Position numbers and translations under genes: made by a program. From contig NZ_JAPJIV010000026.1 in the NCBI RefSeq assembly GCF_026241895.1, positions 1 to 64,000 on the forward strand: a stretch of DNA of 64,000 nt. The letters run 5' to 3'. This stretch comes from Pseudomonas sp. RIT-562. GTDB lineage: Bacteria > Pseudomonadota > Gammaproteobacteria > Pseudomonadales > Pseudomonadaceae. Below the pieces are notes generated by a model that ran no database searches, was not told where the DNA came from, and worked only from the letters and a program-made list of their open reading frames with translations. Positions 32,201-40,263 of this stretch are shown one piece after another. The stretch's first letter is position 1; the number at the start of each line of letters is the position of its first letter.

Positions 32201-34729
32201 TTAGAAGTGGGTGAAAGTCAGGCCGAGCTTGAAGGTCGGGCCGTACTCTTCGTACTGGCCGTTGTAGGCGCGGTGCCCGGTGTAGACGAAGTACGACTCG
32301 TCCGTGAGGTTCTGCGCCTCGAAGCTCACTTGCAGGTCTTTGGTTAGCGAGTAGCGCGCACTGAAGTCGACGAAGGTCTGGGCGTCGACGTGCAGGTCGT
32401 GGTCCTTGTCGTTGATCGACGCCAGCTCATAGAGGTAATCGGATTTGTAGTTGGCCGACAGGCGCAGGCTCAGCTTGTCGTCCTCCCAGCCCACCATCAG
32501 GTTGCCGACGGTGTCCGACTGGCTGGGCAGATCGATGCTGCGTTTGCTATTGGTGCCGGTGCTGGCGTCGAAGCCCTTGATCTCGGCGTCGGAGCGGCTG
32601 AAGGTGGTGTTGGCACCGATCAGCAGGCCGTTCCACGGCGCAGGCAACCAGTCGAATTTCTGCGAGTAGGCCAGCTCCAGGCCGTAAAGCTTGGCGCTGT
32701 CGCCATTGGCGAAGGTGTGCGCCTCGGCGAAATCGACCCAGGCACCGGTGCCGGCGAGGTCGGTGTTGTAGACGAAGTTCTGGATGTCCTTGTAGAACAC
32801 GAAGGCCGAGACGGTGCCGGCGCGGCCCATGAAGTGCTCGATGCCGAGGTCGAGGTTGCTCGACTCCAATGGCTTGAGGTCCGGGTTGCCGAAAGTGGCT
32901 TCGTCATCGTCGATGACAAACCCCGGTGCCAGCTGGCCAAAAGTCGGACGTACCACCGACTTGGTCCAGGCCGCGCGAACCTGGGTGTTCTTGTCCAGCT
33001 GGTAACGCGCATGCAGGCCTGGCAGCCAGTGGTGATAACGACGCTTGGTGTCGGTGGCCTGGAATTCGCCATCGGTGGCGCCGGTACCCTTGGCCTCAAA
33101 CTCGGTGCCTTCGTAGCGCATGCCGGCAATGAAACGCCAGTCGTCGATGTCGATGGTGTTCATCAGGTAGCCGGCGTTGATGTCCTCGCTGATCTTGAAG
33201 TCGTTGACCCGCGACTCCGTCTCGTCGTAGAAATCGTCGCGATCAAGCCCCCCGATCAGATTCTTGATCGCGCTGCCACTGATGCCCGGCCCGAACCGGC
33301 CCAGGCGGTAGTCGACGGAGCCTTTCTGGAACTGCGTCAGGTTGAGCTGCTGGTCGTTGAAGCCCAGGTCATCGAAGTCCTCATAGACCCAGGCGTCGAG
33401 GTCGTTGTCCTTGTTGCGGCGGCTGACCTTGCCGCCGAATTTGACCTGTGACGCATAACCCTTGAAGTCGTAATCCCGGGCCAGGTCCAGGCGCAGATTC
33501 TTTTCAGTGTCGGTGGTGCGCTGCTTCTCCCAATCGACCTTGTCCAGGCTGAAATTGCCCGGGTCGTAAAAACCCTGGCCGATGATCGGGCGTGGCTTGT
33601 CATTGTCGTAGAAGCCGCTGTCGGCAAAGTCATCGATGCCATTGAACGCCGCGTTGGCAATGTGGCCCGGGCTGTCTTCGCTGGAGCGGCTGTAACCGGC
33701 CTGCCCGCTGAGGGTCCAGAGGCCGAACAGGCGCTCACCGCCGAGCACGTAGGACTGGATTTCCTGGGTTTCTTCGCGTTGCTTGAGTTTGCGCGCACCT
33801 TCGCTATCGCCGGTCTCGCCAGCCGCCAGCGGATCGGCGAATTCAAACGCCGTGGAATTGCGCGTTTCGCTGTCCTTGTAGCGGCTGTAGAGCGTGCGCA
33901 GGTAATAGCTGCTGAGGTCGTCAGGCTTGTAATCGAAATTGAGTCCACCGCCGGTGCGCTCGCGACTGATGTCGTAGTCCCGTTGCTCGAATTCCTGCAG
34001 CCTGGCGCCTTGCTCGAAATCCCAGGCACCGCCGGTTTCGACGTTGTCCGAACCGAAATCGCGCTTCTGCCAGCTCAATGCCGCAGCGACGCCGAAGTTG
34101 TCGATGCCGTCGCCAAGACTGAAGCGGTTACTGGCGGCGCCGGAGAATTTCGGGCTGGTCTGGTGGGTGTTCTTGTCGTAGCTCGCTTCAGTGCTGCCGG
34201 TATAGAACAGCCCCTGGTGATCGAAGGCCGAGAGGCTTTGCACATCGACCGTGCCGCCCAGGGAGTTAGCGTCCATGTCCGGGGTCAGGGTCTTGATCAC
34301 CGACAACGACTGCACCAGTTCAGAGGGCAACACGTCGAGGGCCACGGCACGGCGCTCGCTTTCCGGCGAGGGCACCAGCGTGCCGTTGATGGTCACGCTG
34401 TTGAGGTCCGGCCCCAGGCCGCGCACGCTGACAAACCGGCCTTCGCCCTGGTCCCGCTCGACGCTGACCCCAGGCAGGCGCTGCACCGCTTCGGCGACGT
34501 TTTCGTCAGGGAGTTGAGCCATGCCGTCGGCGTGCACCACGCTCTTGATGCTATCGGCGCTGCGCTGCTCCTTGAGCGCCTGATCGATGCTCGCCGCCTG
34601 CCCTACCACCTGCACGTGTTCAGTGGCGGTCGCTGATTCGGCGGCACTCAACCGTTCGCTGGCGATCGCCATGGCCAGGGCGGTGAGCGTGAAACCGAGC
34701 AAGCCTGTGGTGCTGCGGCGCTTGTACAT
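32201..34729 (-). CDS. TonB-dependent outer-membrane receptor of the phytase locus
   Basis: An 842-residue outer-membrane receptor. A signal peptide (LLGFTLTALAMAIASERLSA) is followed by a plug domain (DGMAQLPDENVAEAVQRLPG, FVSVRGLGPDLNSVTINGT) and a 22-strand barrel that ends YGPTFKLGLTFTHF with the C-terminal Phe. The plug resembles the carbohydrate and organic-ligand receptor class rather than siderophore receptors. With phytase next in the operon and its own ExbB-ExbD-TonB, the ligand is probably phytate or a lower inositol phosphate; this is inferred from context. It is the first gene after the Pho box. Confidence 0.92.
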   Translation of the reverse strand: MYKRRSTTGLLGFTLTALAMAIASERLSAAESATATEHVQVVGQAASIDQALKEQRSADSIKSVVHADGMAQLPDENVAEAVQRLPGVSVERDQGEGRFVSVRGLGPDLNSVTINGTLVPSPESERRAVALDVLPSELVQSLSVIKTLTPDMDANSLGGTVDVQSLSAFDHQGLFYTGSTEASYDKNTHQTSPKFSGAASNRFSLGDGIDNFGVAAALSWQKRDFGSDNVETGGAWDFEQGARLQEFEQRDYDISRERTGGGLNFDYKPDDLSSYYLRTLYSRYKDSETRNSTAFEFADPLAAGETGDSEGARKLKQREETQEIQSYVLGGERLFGLWTLSGQAGYSRSSEDSPGHIANAAFNGIDDFADSGFYDNDKPRPIIGQGFYDPGNFSLDKVDWEKQRTTDTEKNLRLDLARDYDFKGYASQVKFGGKVSRRNKDNDLDAWVYEDFDDLGFNDQQLNLTQFQKGSVDYRLGRFGPGISGSAIKNLIGGLDRDDFYDETESRVNDFKISEDINAGYLMNTIDIDDWRFIAGMRYEGTEFEAKGTGATDGEFQATDTKRRYHHWLPGLHARYQLDKNTQVRAAWTKSVVRPTFGQLAPGFVIDDDEATFGNPDLKPLESSNLDLGIEHFMGRAGTVSAFVFYKDIQNFVYNTDLAGTGAWVDFAEAHTFANGDSAKLYGLELAYSQKFDWLPAPWNGLLIGANTTFSRSDAEIKGFDASTGTNSKRSIDLPSQSDTVGNLMVGWEDDKLSLRLSANYKSDYLYELASINDKDHDLHVDAQTFVDFSARYSLTKDLQVSFEAQNLTDESYFVYTGHRAYNGQYEEYGPTFKLGLTFTHF

Positions 34730-34788
34730 GAATGTCCTCCCCCAAGAGTCCGTTGACGCCGGGCAAGAGGCCCGGCAACTGGGAGGGC

Positions 34789-34822
34789 AAGCTAGGGTTG
34801 GGGGATGACGGTTCTGTGACAG
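34789..34822 (-). promoter_or_regulatory. Pho box with downstream -10-like element
   Basis: On the minus strand 34822-34805 reads CTGTCAC-AGAA-CCGTCAT, matching 12 of 14 positions of the PhoB site (two CTGTCAT heptamers 4 bp apart). A TAGCTT hexamer lies 10 bp further (34794-34789), in the place expected for a PhoB-type -10. The ATG of the receptor gene is 76 bp beyond the box. This predicts induction of the whole locus by phosphate starvation. The rest of 34730-35043 shows no gene. Confidence 0.65.
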
Positions 34823-35043
34823 GCTTGGCGCGAAACGCTCTAAAACGTGGATTTGCCCAGGTTGGCGGGGGCAAATGAGCTGAAATGACCCGTGGGAACG
34901 TTCGATGCAGCGTCCCGCAACGGATTTTTAGTAGAAAAGCAGTGCATTACCCTGAGCTGATTCGACCCCTGCCCTGCGTCACTCGCCTGTCACAAACATC
35001 TGCTCTGCTGACGCGCATTGCCATTCGCCAAAGGATCGCGGCC

Positions 35044-35958
35044 ATGTTCTCTGTGCTCAAACCCCATCGCTGGAAACTCGCCCTGCTCCTGGTTGCGGCC
35101 AACCTCGGACTGATCCTGCACCTGGCTTGCGGCGAGCTGAAAAGCCTCAGCGAGTGGGTGTGGCTGGACATCATCGGCGAGGGCGGCTCGGCGTTACTGG
35201 CGTTGGTATGGTTGGGGCTGGTGCTCAAGAGTCGCCCCGCTGGCCGCGTGACCAACTACCTGGCCCTGGGCCTTAGCTGCATCTTTTTCTCCTGGTGGAT
35301 CGACAGCCTCGACGAATTCATCCGCCTGCCCGACAGCATCACCTGGGATCACTGGCTGGAATCCGGGCCGATGCCGGTCGGCATGATCCTGTTGACCATC
35401 GGCATCTATCATTGGCATCGCGAGCAACTGGCGATCAGCGCGCAAATGGAGAAGCGCGAGAAACTGTTCCGCGAGCACCGCCTGTTCGACAAGCTCACGC
35501 CCCTGGGCGGCGCCGATTATCTCAAGCGCCAGCTGACTGCCAGCCTGGCGCAAAGTCTCACCCAGGAGCAGCCGCTGTCATTGATGGCCGTGGACCTGGA
35601 TAATTTCGCCGCAATCAACCAGGCGTTCGGGCATGCCGAAGGCGATGCGGTGTTGCAAGCCATCAGCCACTTACTGCTGCTCAACCTGCGCCGCCAGGAC
35701 CTGCTGTGCCGGTTGGCCGGCGACCGTTTTGTCGTGCTGTTGCCCAATACCGGGGAAAGCCAGGCACGGCTGTTGGCCCTGGAGCTGCAACAGGCGGTGC
35801 ATGGCCTGGCGCACAAAACCCGGCAGCATGGCGAGCGCTTGCAACTGTCCGCCAGCACCGCCGTGGTGATGGCCATGGGCGAGGCGCCGGACGTCTTACT
35901 TAAACGTCTCAACCTGGCCCTGGCGCGCGCCAAGCAGCCCCTGGCAAAGACTGCCTGA
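35044..35958 (+). CDS. membrane protein with degenerate GGDEF domain
   Basis: A 304-residue protein with about four N-terminal spans (LALLLVAANLGLILHLACG, GGSALLALVWLGLVL, YLALGLSCIFFSWWI, GMILLTIGIYHW), a short coiled linker, and a GGDEF-type domain (LMAVDLDNFAAINQAFGHAE). The signature loop, normally GGDEF, is AGDRF (RLAGDRFVVLLP), so it probably makes no cyclic-di-GMP and may act as a sensor or scaffold. The ATG at 35044 follows AAGGA. It is 9 bp upstream of an AraC regulator in the same direction, so the two probably form one signalling unit. Confidence 0.85.
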   Translation: MFSVLKPHRWKLALLLVAANLGLILHLACGELKSLSEWVWLDIIGEGGSALLALVWLGLVLKSRPAGRVTNYLALGLSCIFFSWWIDSLDEFIRLPDSITWDHWLESGPMPVGMILLTIGIYHWHREQLAISAQMEKREKLFREHRLFDKLTPLGGADYLKRQLTASLAQSLTQEQPLSLMAVDLDNFAAINQAFGHAEGDAVLQAISHLLLLNLRRQDLLCRLAGDRFVVLLPNTGESQARLLALELQQAVHGLAHKTRQHGERLQLSASTAVVMAMGEAPDVLLKRLNLALARAKQPLAKTA

Positions 35959-35967
35959 GGCACGGCG

Positions 35968-37011
35968 ATGACCCTGAAAAACACCTGGTACGAAAACGAC
36001 TCCCGGTTCATTCCCGGGCATTACCAACCGGCCACCCTGATTGATCTGGCGCTGTCCCGGGACATCGACAGCCACCGCCTGCTGCGCGGCACCGGGCTGT
36101 TCCACGAAGACATCCTGGCCGGGCAGACGCGCCTCAGCCCGCAGCAATTCCTGGCCCTGATCGACAACAGCCGGCGCCTGCTCGATGCCGACGACAGCAG
36201 CTTCCTGTTCGGCCAGCGCCTGCTGCCCGGTCACTACGGCCCCGCCAGCCACGCCCTGCGGCATGCGCAAAACCTGCACCAGGCACTCGATACGCTGGTA
36301 CAACAACAGGCGTTGCTCAGCCCGCTCGCCGCGCCGCGCCTGGTGCTCGACGAGCAGCACGCCTACTTCTACTGGCTGGACAGCTGCGGTGCTGGCGAGC
36401 AATGGCGCTTCCTGCTGGAGGCGAGCATGACGTCGATCGTCGCCATGAGCCGTGCCCAGAGCGGCCAGCGCCTGCCCTGGGAGTGCAGTTTCAGCCACGC
36501 CGAGCCGCGTTACGTCGAGCAATACTGGGTGCACCTGGGCGAAGACACGCAATTCAACCGCCCCCTGGACCTGATGCGCATCCGCCGCGAATACCTCGCC
36601 CAGGCGTGGCCCGCCAGTTCGGCGACGGTTGGCCAGGTCGCACGCCAGGAAGCCCAGGGGCAAATCGATCATCTGGGTTTCAGCGCAAGCTTCGTCGACT
36701 GCCTCTACCGCTACCTGCAGGCCCACGTGCGCGCCGCGCCCAGCCTGGAACAGGCCGCGCAAGCCTTCGGCATGAGCCCCGCGACACTCAAGCGCAAATT
36801 GCAAAAGCACCACACCGGGTTTCAGCAGCAGGTGGATCTGGTGCGCAAGCATGTAGCGCTGTACCTGTACCAAATCAAGGGCTTGAGCAACGAGGAAGTG
36901 GCCGATTACCTGAGCTTCAACGATGCGGCAAATTTCCGGCGCTCCTTCAAGCGCTGGACCGGCAGCACGCCTAACCTGTTTCGCCAGCTGTTCGGTTCCG
37001 GTACGGGGTAA
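35968..37011 (+). CDS. AraC-family regulator (arabinose-binding-like N-terminal domain)
   Basis: A 347-residue regulator with a long N-terminal domain (STATLIDLALS-like region LIDLALSRDIDSHRLLRGTG, FLFGQRLLPGHYGPASHALR) and a C-terminal AraC domain (FGMSPATLKRKLQKHHTGFQ, VADYLSFNDAANFRRSFKRW). It is the second gene of a two-gene operon with the GGDEF-like membrane protein; the 9-bp gap suggests they work together. A hairpin at 37173-37196 probably stops the transcript. Confidence 0.9.
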   Translation: MTLKNTWYENDSRFIPGHYQPATLIDLALSRDIDSHRLLRGTGLFHEDILAGQTRLSPQQFLALIDNSRRLLDADDSSFLFGQRLLPGHYGPASHALRHAQNLHQALDTLVQQQALLSPLAAPRLVLDEQHAYFYWLDSCGAGEQWRFLLEASMTSIVAMSRAQSGQRLPWECSFSHAEPRYVEQYWVHLGEDTQFNRPLDLMRIRREYLAQAWPASSATVGQVARQEAQGQIDHLGFSASFVDCLYRYLQAHVRAAPSLEQAAQAFGMSPATLKRKLQKHHTGFQQQVDLVRKHVALYLYQIKGLSNEEVADYLSFNDAANFRRSFKRWTGSTPNLFRQLFGSGTG

Positions 37012-37120
37012 GCGGAATCTGAAGGGCGACATCCACGATGCCGACCAAATAGATAAAGCCGATAAACACCCGGACGAAGAAATAGATTACGAAGCCACTC
37101 ACCTGGATAAAGAGCGGCAC
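36971..37120 (-). CDS. possible small membrane protein
   Basis: A reading frame of 49 residues from GTG 37120, with strongly hydrophobic content (GFVIYFFVRVFIGFIYLVGI) and coding-like third positions. It ends inside the 3' end of the convergent AraC gene. There is no clear ribosome site and the frame stays open upstream only to about 37185 without an ATG. It may be a remnant of a longer gene or chance. Confidence 0.2.
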   Translation of the reverse strand: MPLFIQVSGFVIYFFVRVFIGFIYLVGIVDVALQIPLTPYRNRTAGETG

Positions 37121-37172
37121 CAGGAGACAGGCATCTGGACAAGGAATACAAAAAAGATCTTTAGACTGGCAC

Positions 37173-37196
37173 AGGCCCGGTCAATAGACCGGGCCT
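37173..37196. terminator. hairpin between convergent genes
   Basis: AGGCCCGGTC-AATA-GACCGGGCCT, a perfect 10-bp stem with a 4-base loop, between the AraC gene (+) and the lipoprotein gene (-). On the plus strand a T-rich stretch follows (TTGGATTATTACTT). Likely a bidirectional terminator. Confidence 0.65.
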
Positions 37197-37203
37197 TGGA
37201 TTA

Positions 37204-37860
37204 TTACTTGGCGGCGAACCGAGTTGCCGGCTGCGTATCAAGTTTAGCCTGTAATAACAGCCATTCGCGTTGAATGATCGAGTACGGAATAAACACACTG
37301 ATGCGCTCGGCGCCTTTTACTCCGGGATGGCCACTGACATCGTGCAAGGTCGTGGAATAAAAGCCCATGTTGATCCCGACAATATGGCCGTCGTTGCCAA
37401 TCACCGGCCCGCCGGACATGCCCTTGACCAAGGGTGCATCATGGATGGCGTAGAGGTCGCCGCTCTTCTCGTCAGTGTTGAGAAAAGGCGCCGGATAGAC
37501 CTTGCCCTTGCCGCTTGCGGTCGCCATGTAGGGGCTTGAGCCCACGGCAGTGATGGCTTCGCCGACCCGCGGCGCACGCCAGGCGGGATAGCGGCCATTG
37601 GCCTTGTGGCGGATGAAGACCAGGTCGCAGCCGGTGCTGCAACTGTATTGCACATTGGCTATCAGCGGGGTATGGCGGGTAGTCACGGCGTACTCCTCAT
37701 TCCACTGCACAGCCGAGGCCATATACACATAGGGAAGAGGAAAGCCTGAAAAAACTGTGAAGTAAGAGTCATTGGCAGCCCCCGAAAATTCGGGTTTCAC
37801 CATGCCGTTGCATCCTGCGAGTACAGCTCCTATTAAAAAGCAGGCCATGATCTTGATCAT
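37204..37860 (-). CDS. trypsin-like serine protease lipoprotein
   Basis: A 218-residue protein with a lipoprotein signal (MIKIMACFLIGAVLAGC, lipidation at Cys17). The body resembles a small chymotrypsin-fold protease with a possible triad His63 (TTRHTP), Asp79 (TGCDLVF) and Ser149 (KGMSGGPVIGN). Two cysteines (Cys74, Cys78) flank the Asp. It would be anchored in the outer or inner membrane facing the periplasm. Base composition is less GC-rich than its neighbours, and the adjacent 37861-38300 stretch is AT-rich, suggesting transfer from elsewhere. Target protein unknown. Confidence 0.75.
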   Translation of the reverse strand: MIKIMACFLIGAVLAGCNGMVKPEFSGAANDSYFTVFSGFPLPYVYMASAVQWNEEYAVTTRHTPLIANVQYSCSTGCDLVFIRHKANGRYPAWRAPRVGEAITAVGSSPYMATASGKGKVYPAPFLNTDEKSGDLYAIHDAPLVKGMSGGPVIGNDGHIVGINMGFYSTTLHDVSGHPGVKGAERISVFIPYSIIQREWLLLQAKLDTQPATRFAAK

Positions 37861-38048
37861 GATAGTTCACCGACTTAATAGGGAGGACGAGTCTGTTTTT
37901 TGTCGTCAATTTTTATTTTTTTTGGTTGTAGTCATCCTTGCCGAGGGCTCTGCATCGGTACTTTGTTATTTATGGCCGAGGTTGTGAAAACGTGAGTGAA
38001 TGAATTGTGCTAATTCCAATTGCTTTTAGTTACATGAACAAAGACTTA

Positions 38049-38314
38049 TTATTGGCGCCTAAATAACGACATATAAGAGGCAGTTTTAACTGCATCGTCT
38101 ATGGATCCGTTTTTACGAAATTCATCCGGGGATTTCTCAATTTGGCCTAAGCTCAAATTGTCTTGGAGACGCGAGTGGGAGTACCGGTCATCCGGTCGAT
38201 GATCACCTCCGAAATTCCCGGCCCTGACTGGCTCAAGGATTGCAAAGGACGCCGATAGCTGCCCCAGAACAACGTAATTCTGACGCGACGGCAATTTAAT
38301 CAACACACAAGGAC
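38049..38314 (-). pseudogene. possible frameshifted gene remnant in AT-rich region
   Basis: Two leftward frames abut. One ends at 38153 with ...GISEVIIDRMTGTPTRVSKT. The other continues in the next frame as SLGQIEKSPDEFRKNGSIDD and ends at 38049. Joined by one frameshift near 38155 they read as one protein-like C-terminus, but there is no start or recognisable family. The surrounding gap 37861-38352 is AT-rich (for example TTTTTATTTTTTTTGG near 37910) and otherwise empty. Confidence 0.3.
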
Positions 38315-38352
38315 GCCAGCGCAACGCTTGGTCAGTCACCGGGAGACTTATC

Positions 38353-38556
38353 GTGTCAACTCTCAATGAAATCGCAGCGAACCACGCGAGAATGGCTAAG
38401 GCAAAGGAAGCGGAGATCATCGCCCTGGGGGAGCGAGAGGTGCAGGTGGTGGGTGGGTTTGAAGTGACCACCCTGGAGGTGCAGCACATGCCGCTGCACC
38501 TGATAGCGGGAGCGCAGGATAACCAGGCGGTGCAGGCTGGCGGTTATGCGTTGTGA
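38353..38556 (+). CDS. small hypothetical protein
   Basis: A 67-residue frame from GTG 38353 with GGGAG about 9 bp upstream. The sequence begins MSTLNEIAANHARMAKAKEA and is rich in Ala, Glu and Gln with a helical N-terminal half. No family recognised. It is convergent with the SDR gene that ends at 38573, with 16 bp between. Confidence 0.5.
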   Translation: MSTLNEIAANHARMAKAKEAEIIALGEREVQVVGGFEVTTLEVQHMPLHLIAGAQDNQAVQAGGYAL

Positions 38557-38572
38557 CGGATAACCGTCGCCT

Positions 38573-39358
38573 TTACTGAATCGACAGCCCGGCGTCCACC
38601 ACGAAGTTTTGCCCCGTGCAGCCGCGGCTGTCATCAGACGCAAGAAACAGCGCCATGCGTGCGCAGTCGCTGGCGTCGAGGCGGAACTTGAGCATTTGCT
38701 GGTCGATGAAATTCTGGCTGGCCAATTCCAGCCCTACAGGGTCGCTGGCCCACATGGCGTCCTGACGGGCCGTGCGTATTGCACCTGGCACCAGGCTGTT
38801 GACCCGAATCCCGCTGTCGCCGAGTTCCCGTGCCAGGGTGCGGGTCAAGCCATTGATCGCAGCCTTGGCCGTGGTGTAGCAGACCATGCCGGGACGCCCT
38901 CTCATCCACGAAATCGAGCCCATGTTGATGATCACCCCGCTGCCGCGTCGGGTCATCCCGGGAGCTACCGCCTGGGCGGCAAAAAAGGCGTGGCGCAGGT
39001 TGGTTTGCATGCGTTCATCCCAGTACTCGACATCGACTTCCTGCATGGGATGGCGATCGTCACGGGCGGCGTTGTTGATCAATACGTCGACCGCGCCCCA
39101 TTGCGCTTCGACTGCCCTGACAGCCGCCTGCAATGCCGGGATATCGCGCACGTTGCACGGCAGGAACACCACCCGCTCATGGCCAAGCGCGGCAGCAAGT
39201 GCCTCGCCACCGACCTGATCCAGATCCAGGAAAGCAACGCGCGCGCCCTGCTCGTGAAACGCTTCGACGAACGCGGCGCCAATGCCGGAGGCGCCGCCGC
39301 TGATCAAGATGACTTTACCGGTCAAGGACGGATAACGCGTGTGGGTGTGCTGGCTCAT
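38573..39358 (-). CDS. SDR dehydrogenase, probable NAD-dependent sulfoquinovose dehydrogenase
   Basis: A 261-residue classical SDR with cofactor loop ISGGASGIGAAF, an Asp after strand two (VAFLDLDQVG) that favours NAD over NADP, LINNAARDDR, and the catalytic Ser, Tyr and Lys in NMGSISWMRGRPGMVCYTTA followed by KAAING. In the sulfo-ED pathway of Pseudomonas putida SQ1 an SDR oxidises sulfoquinovose to 6-deoxy-6-sulfogluconolactone, and this gene sits next to the lactonase in the same way. The ATG at 39358 has AAGGA upstream. It is the last gene of the six-gene leftward operon. The substrate is inferred from cluster content. Confidence 0.85.
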   Translation of the reverse strand: MSQHTHTRYPSLTGKVILISGGASGIGAAFVEAFHEQGARVAFLDLDQVGGEALAAALGHERVVFLPCNVRDIPALQAAVRAVEAQWGAVDVLINNAARDDRHPMQEVDVEYWDERMQTNLRHAFFAAQAVAPGMTRRGSGVIINMGSISWMRGRPGMVCYTTAKAAINGLTRTLARELGDSGIRVNSLVPGAIRTARQDAMWASDPVGLELASQNFIDQQMLKFRLDASDCARMALFLASDDSRGCTGQNFVVDAGLSIQ

Positions 39359-39387
39359 GACTGATTCCTTGCAAAAAAATGGAAAGC

Positions 39388-40263
39388 TCAACCGGCAAAC
39401 AATGGCTCGGGGCAACCGGCCACGTCGACCTCTACCGAGAACAGGCACCCGGACAGCGGCCAGGTGGCCAGCTCCTCGGCGCTGCGGTTTTCCCGGCTAC
39501 TGGTGATGTACAGAGTGCGCAAGTCCGGGCCACCAAATGCGAGCATGGTCGGCCATCGGGTAGGGACAATGATCTCGTCCAACTGGGTGCCGTCCGGCGC
39601 CAATCGCAGGATGCGCCCGCCGTCAAACTGGGCACTCCAGTAGCAACCTTCGCTATCGAATGCGGCACCATCCGGACGCCCACCGGAGCCACGCTCGAAG
39701 GTGCGCAAGGTCTGACGTGCACCTGGCCGGCCCTGAGCATCCAGGGGGTAGCGATACAGCACATGATTGGGGGTATCGCTGTGGTACATCCAGGCCCGAT
39801 CCGGGCTGAAGGCCAGGCCATTGGAGACCATGACGTCGCCCGCCATGACCTGGCCATTCAAGTGTTCGTCGACGCGCATCAGCACGCCACCATTGCGGTC
39901 CCGTGGTTGCCAGAGAGTCCCGGCCCAGAAACGCCCCCACGGATCGACTCGACCATCGTTGAAACGACTGTCGGCGGGACCACAAGGGTTGTCCGCAAGC
40001 TTGCGGCCCAGCGTCCCGTCTTCGCCCAGCAGGTAGATGCCGGTGCGCAGGGCAACGATAAAACCGCCTTCGCGACGCAGGCCGAAACAGCCCAGTTCCT
40101 CTGGCAGAGTCAGGCTCGAAACGACCGCCGTTTGCGGATCCAGGCGATGCAATTGGCCTGCGAGGATATCGGCCCAGTACAGCGCCTGTTCCCGCACCGA
40201 CCACACCGGGCATTCACCCAGTTCACTGACTTGGTCGATGACGCATTTGACGTTATAGCTCAT
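39388..40263 (-). CDS. SMP-30/gluconolactonase family protein, probable sulfogluconolactonase
   Basis: A 291-residue six-bladed propeller of the SMP-30/LRE family with the metal ligands in place: Glu in SELGECPVW, Asn in DSRFNDGRVDPWG, Asn in DVMVSNGLAFSPD and Asp in GRPDGAAFDSEG. It should open the sugar lactone made by the SDR dehydrogenase next door. In the sulfo-ED pathway that is 6-deoxy-6-sulfogluconolactone. Its ATG overlaps the stop of the epimerase gene by 4 bp. Confidence 0.88.
   Translation of the reverse strand: MSYNVKCVIDQVSELGECPVWSVREQALYWADILAGQLHRLDPQTAVVSSLTLPEELGCFGLRREGGFIVALRTGIYLLGEDGTLGRKLADNPCGPADSRFNDGRVDPWGRFWAGTLWQPRDRNGGVLMRVDEHLNGQVMAGDVMVSNGLAFSPDRAWMYHSDTPNHVLYRYPLDAQGRPGARQTLRTFERGSGGRPDGAAFDSEGCYWSAQFDGGRILRLAPDGTQLDEIIVPTRWPTMLAFGGPDLRTLYITSSRENRSAEELATWPLSGCLFSVEVDVAGCPEPLFAG

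Noticed and set aside
34978..35010. Second Pho box before the GGDEF-like gene (CTGTCACAAACATCTGCT)
   Set aside because: The first heptamer matches but the second does not, so it falls short of a site.
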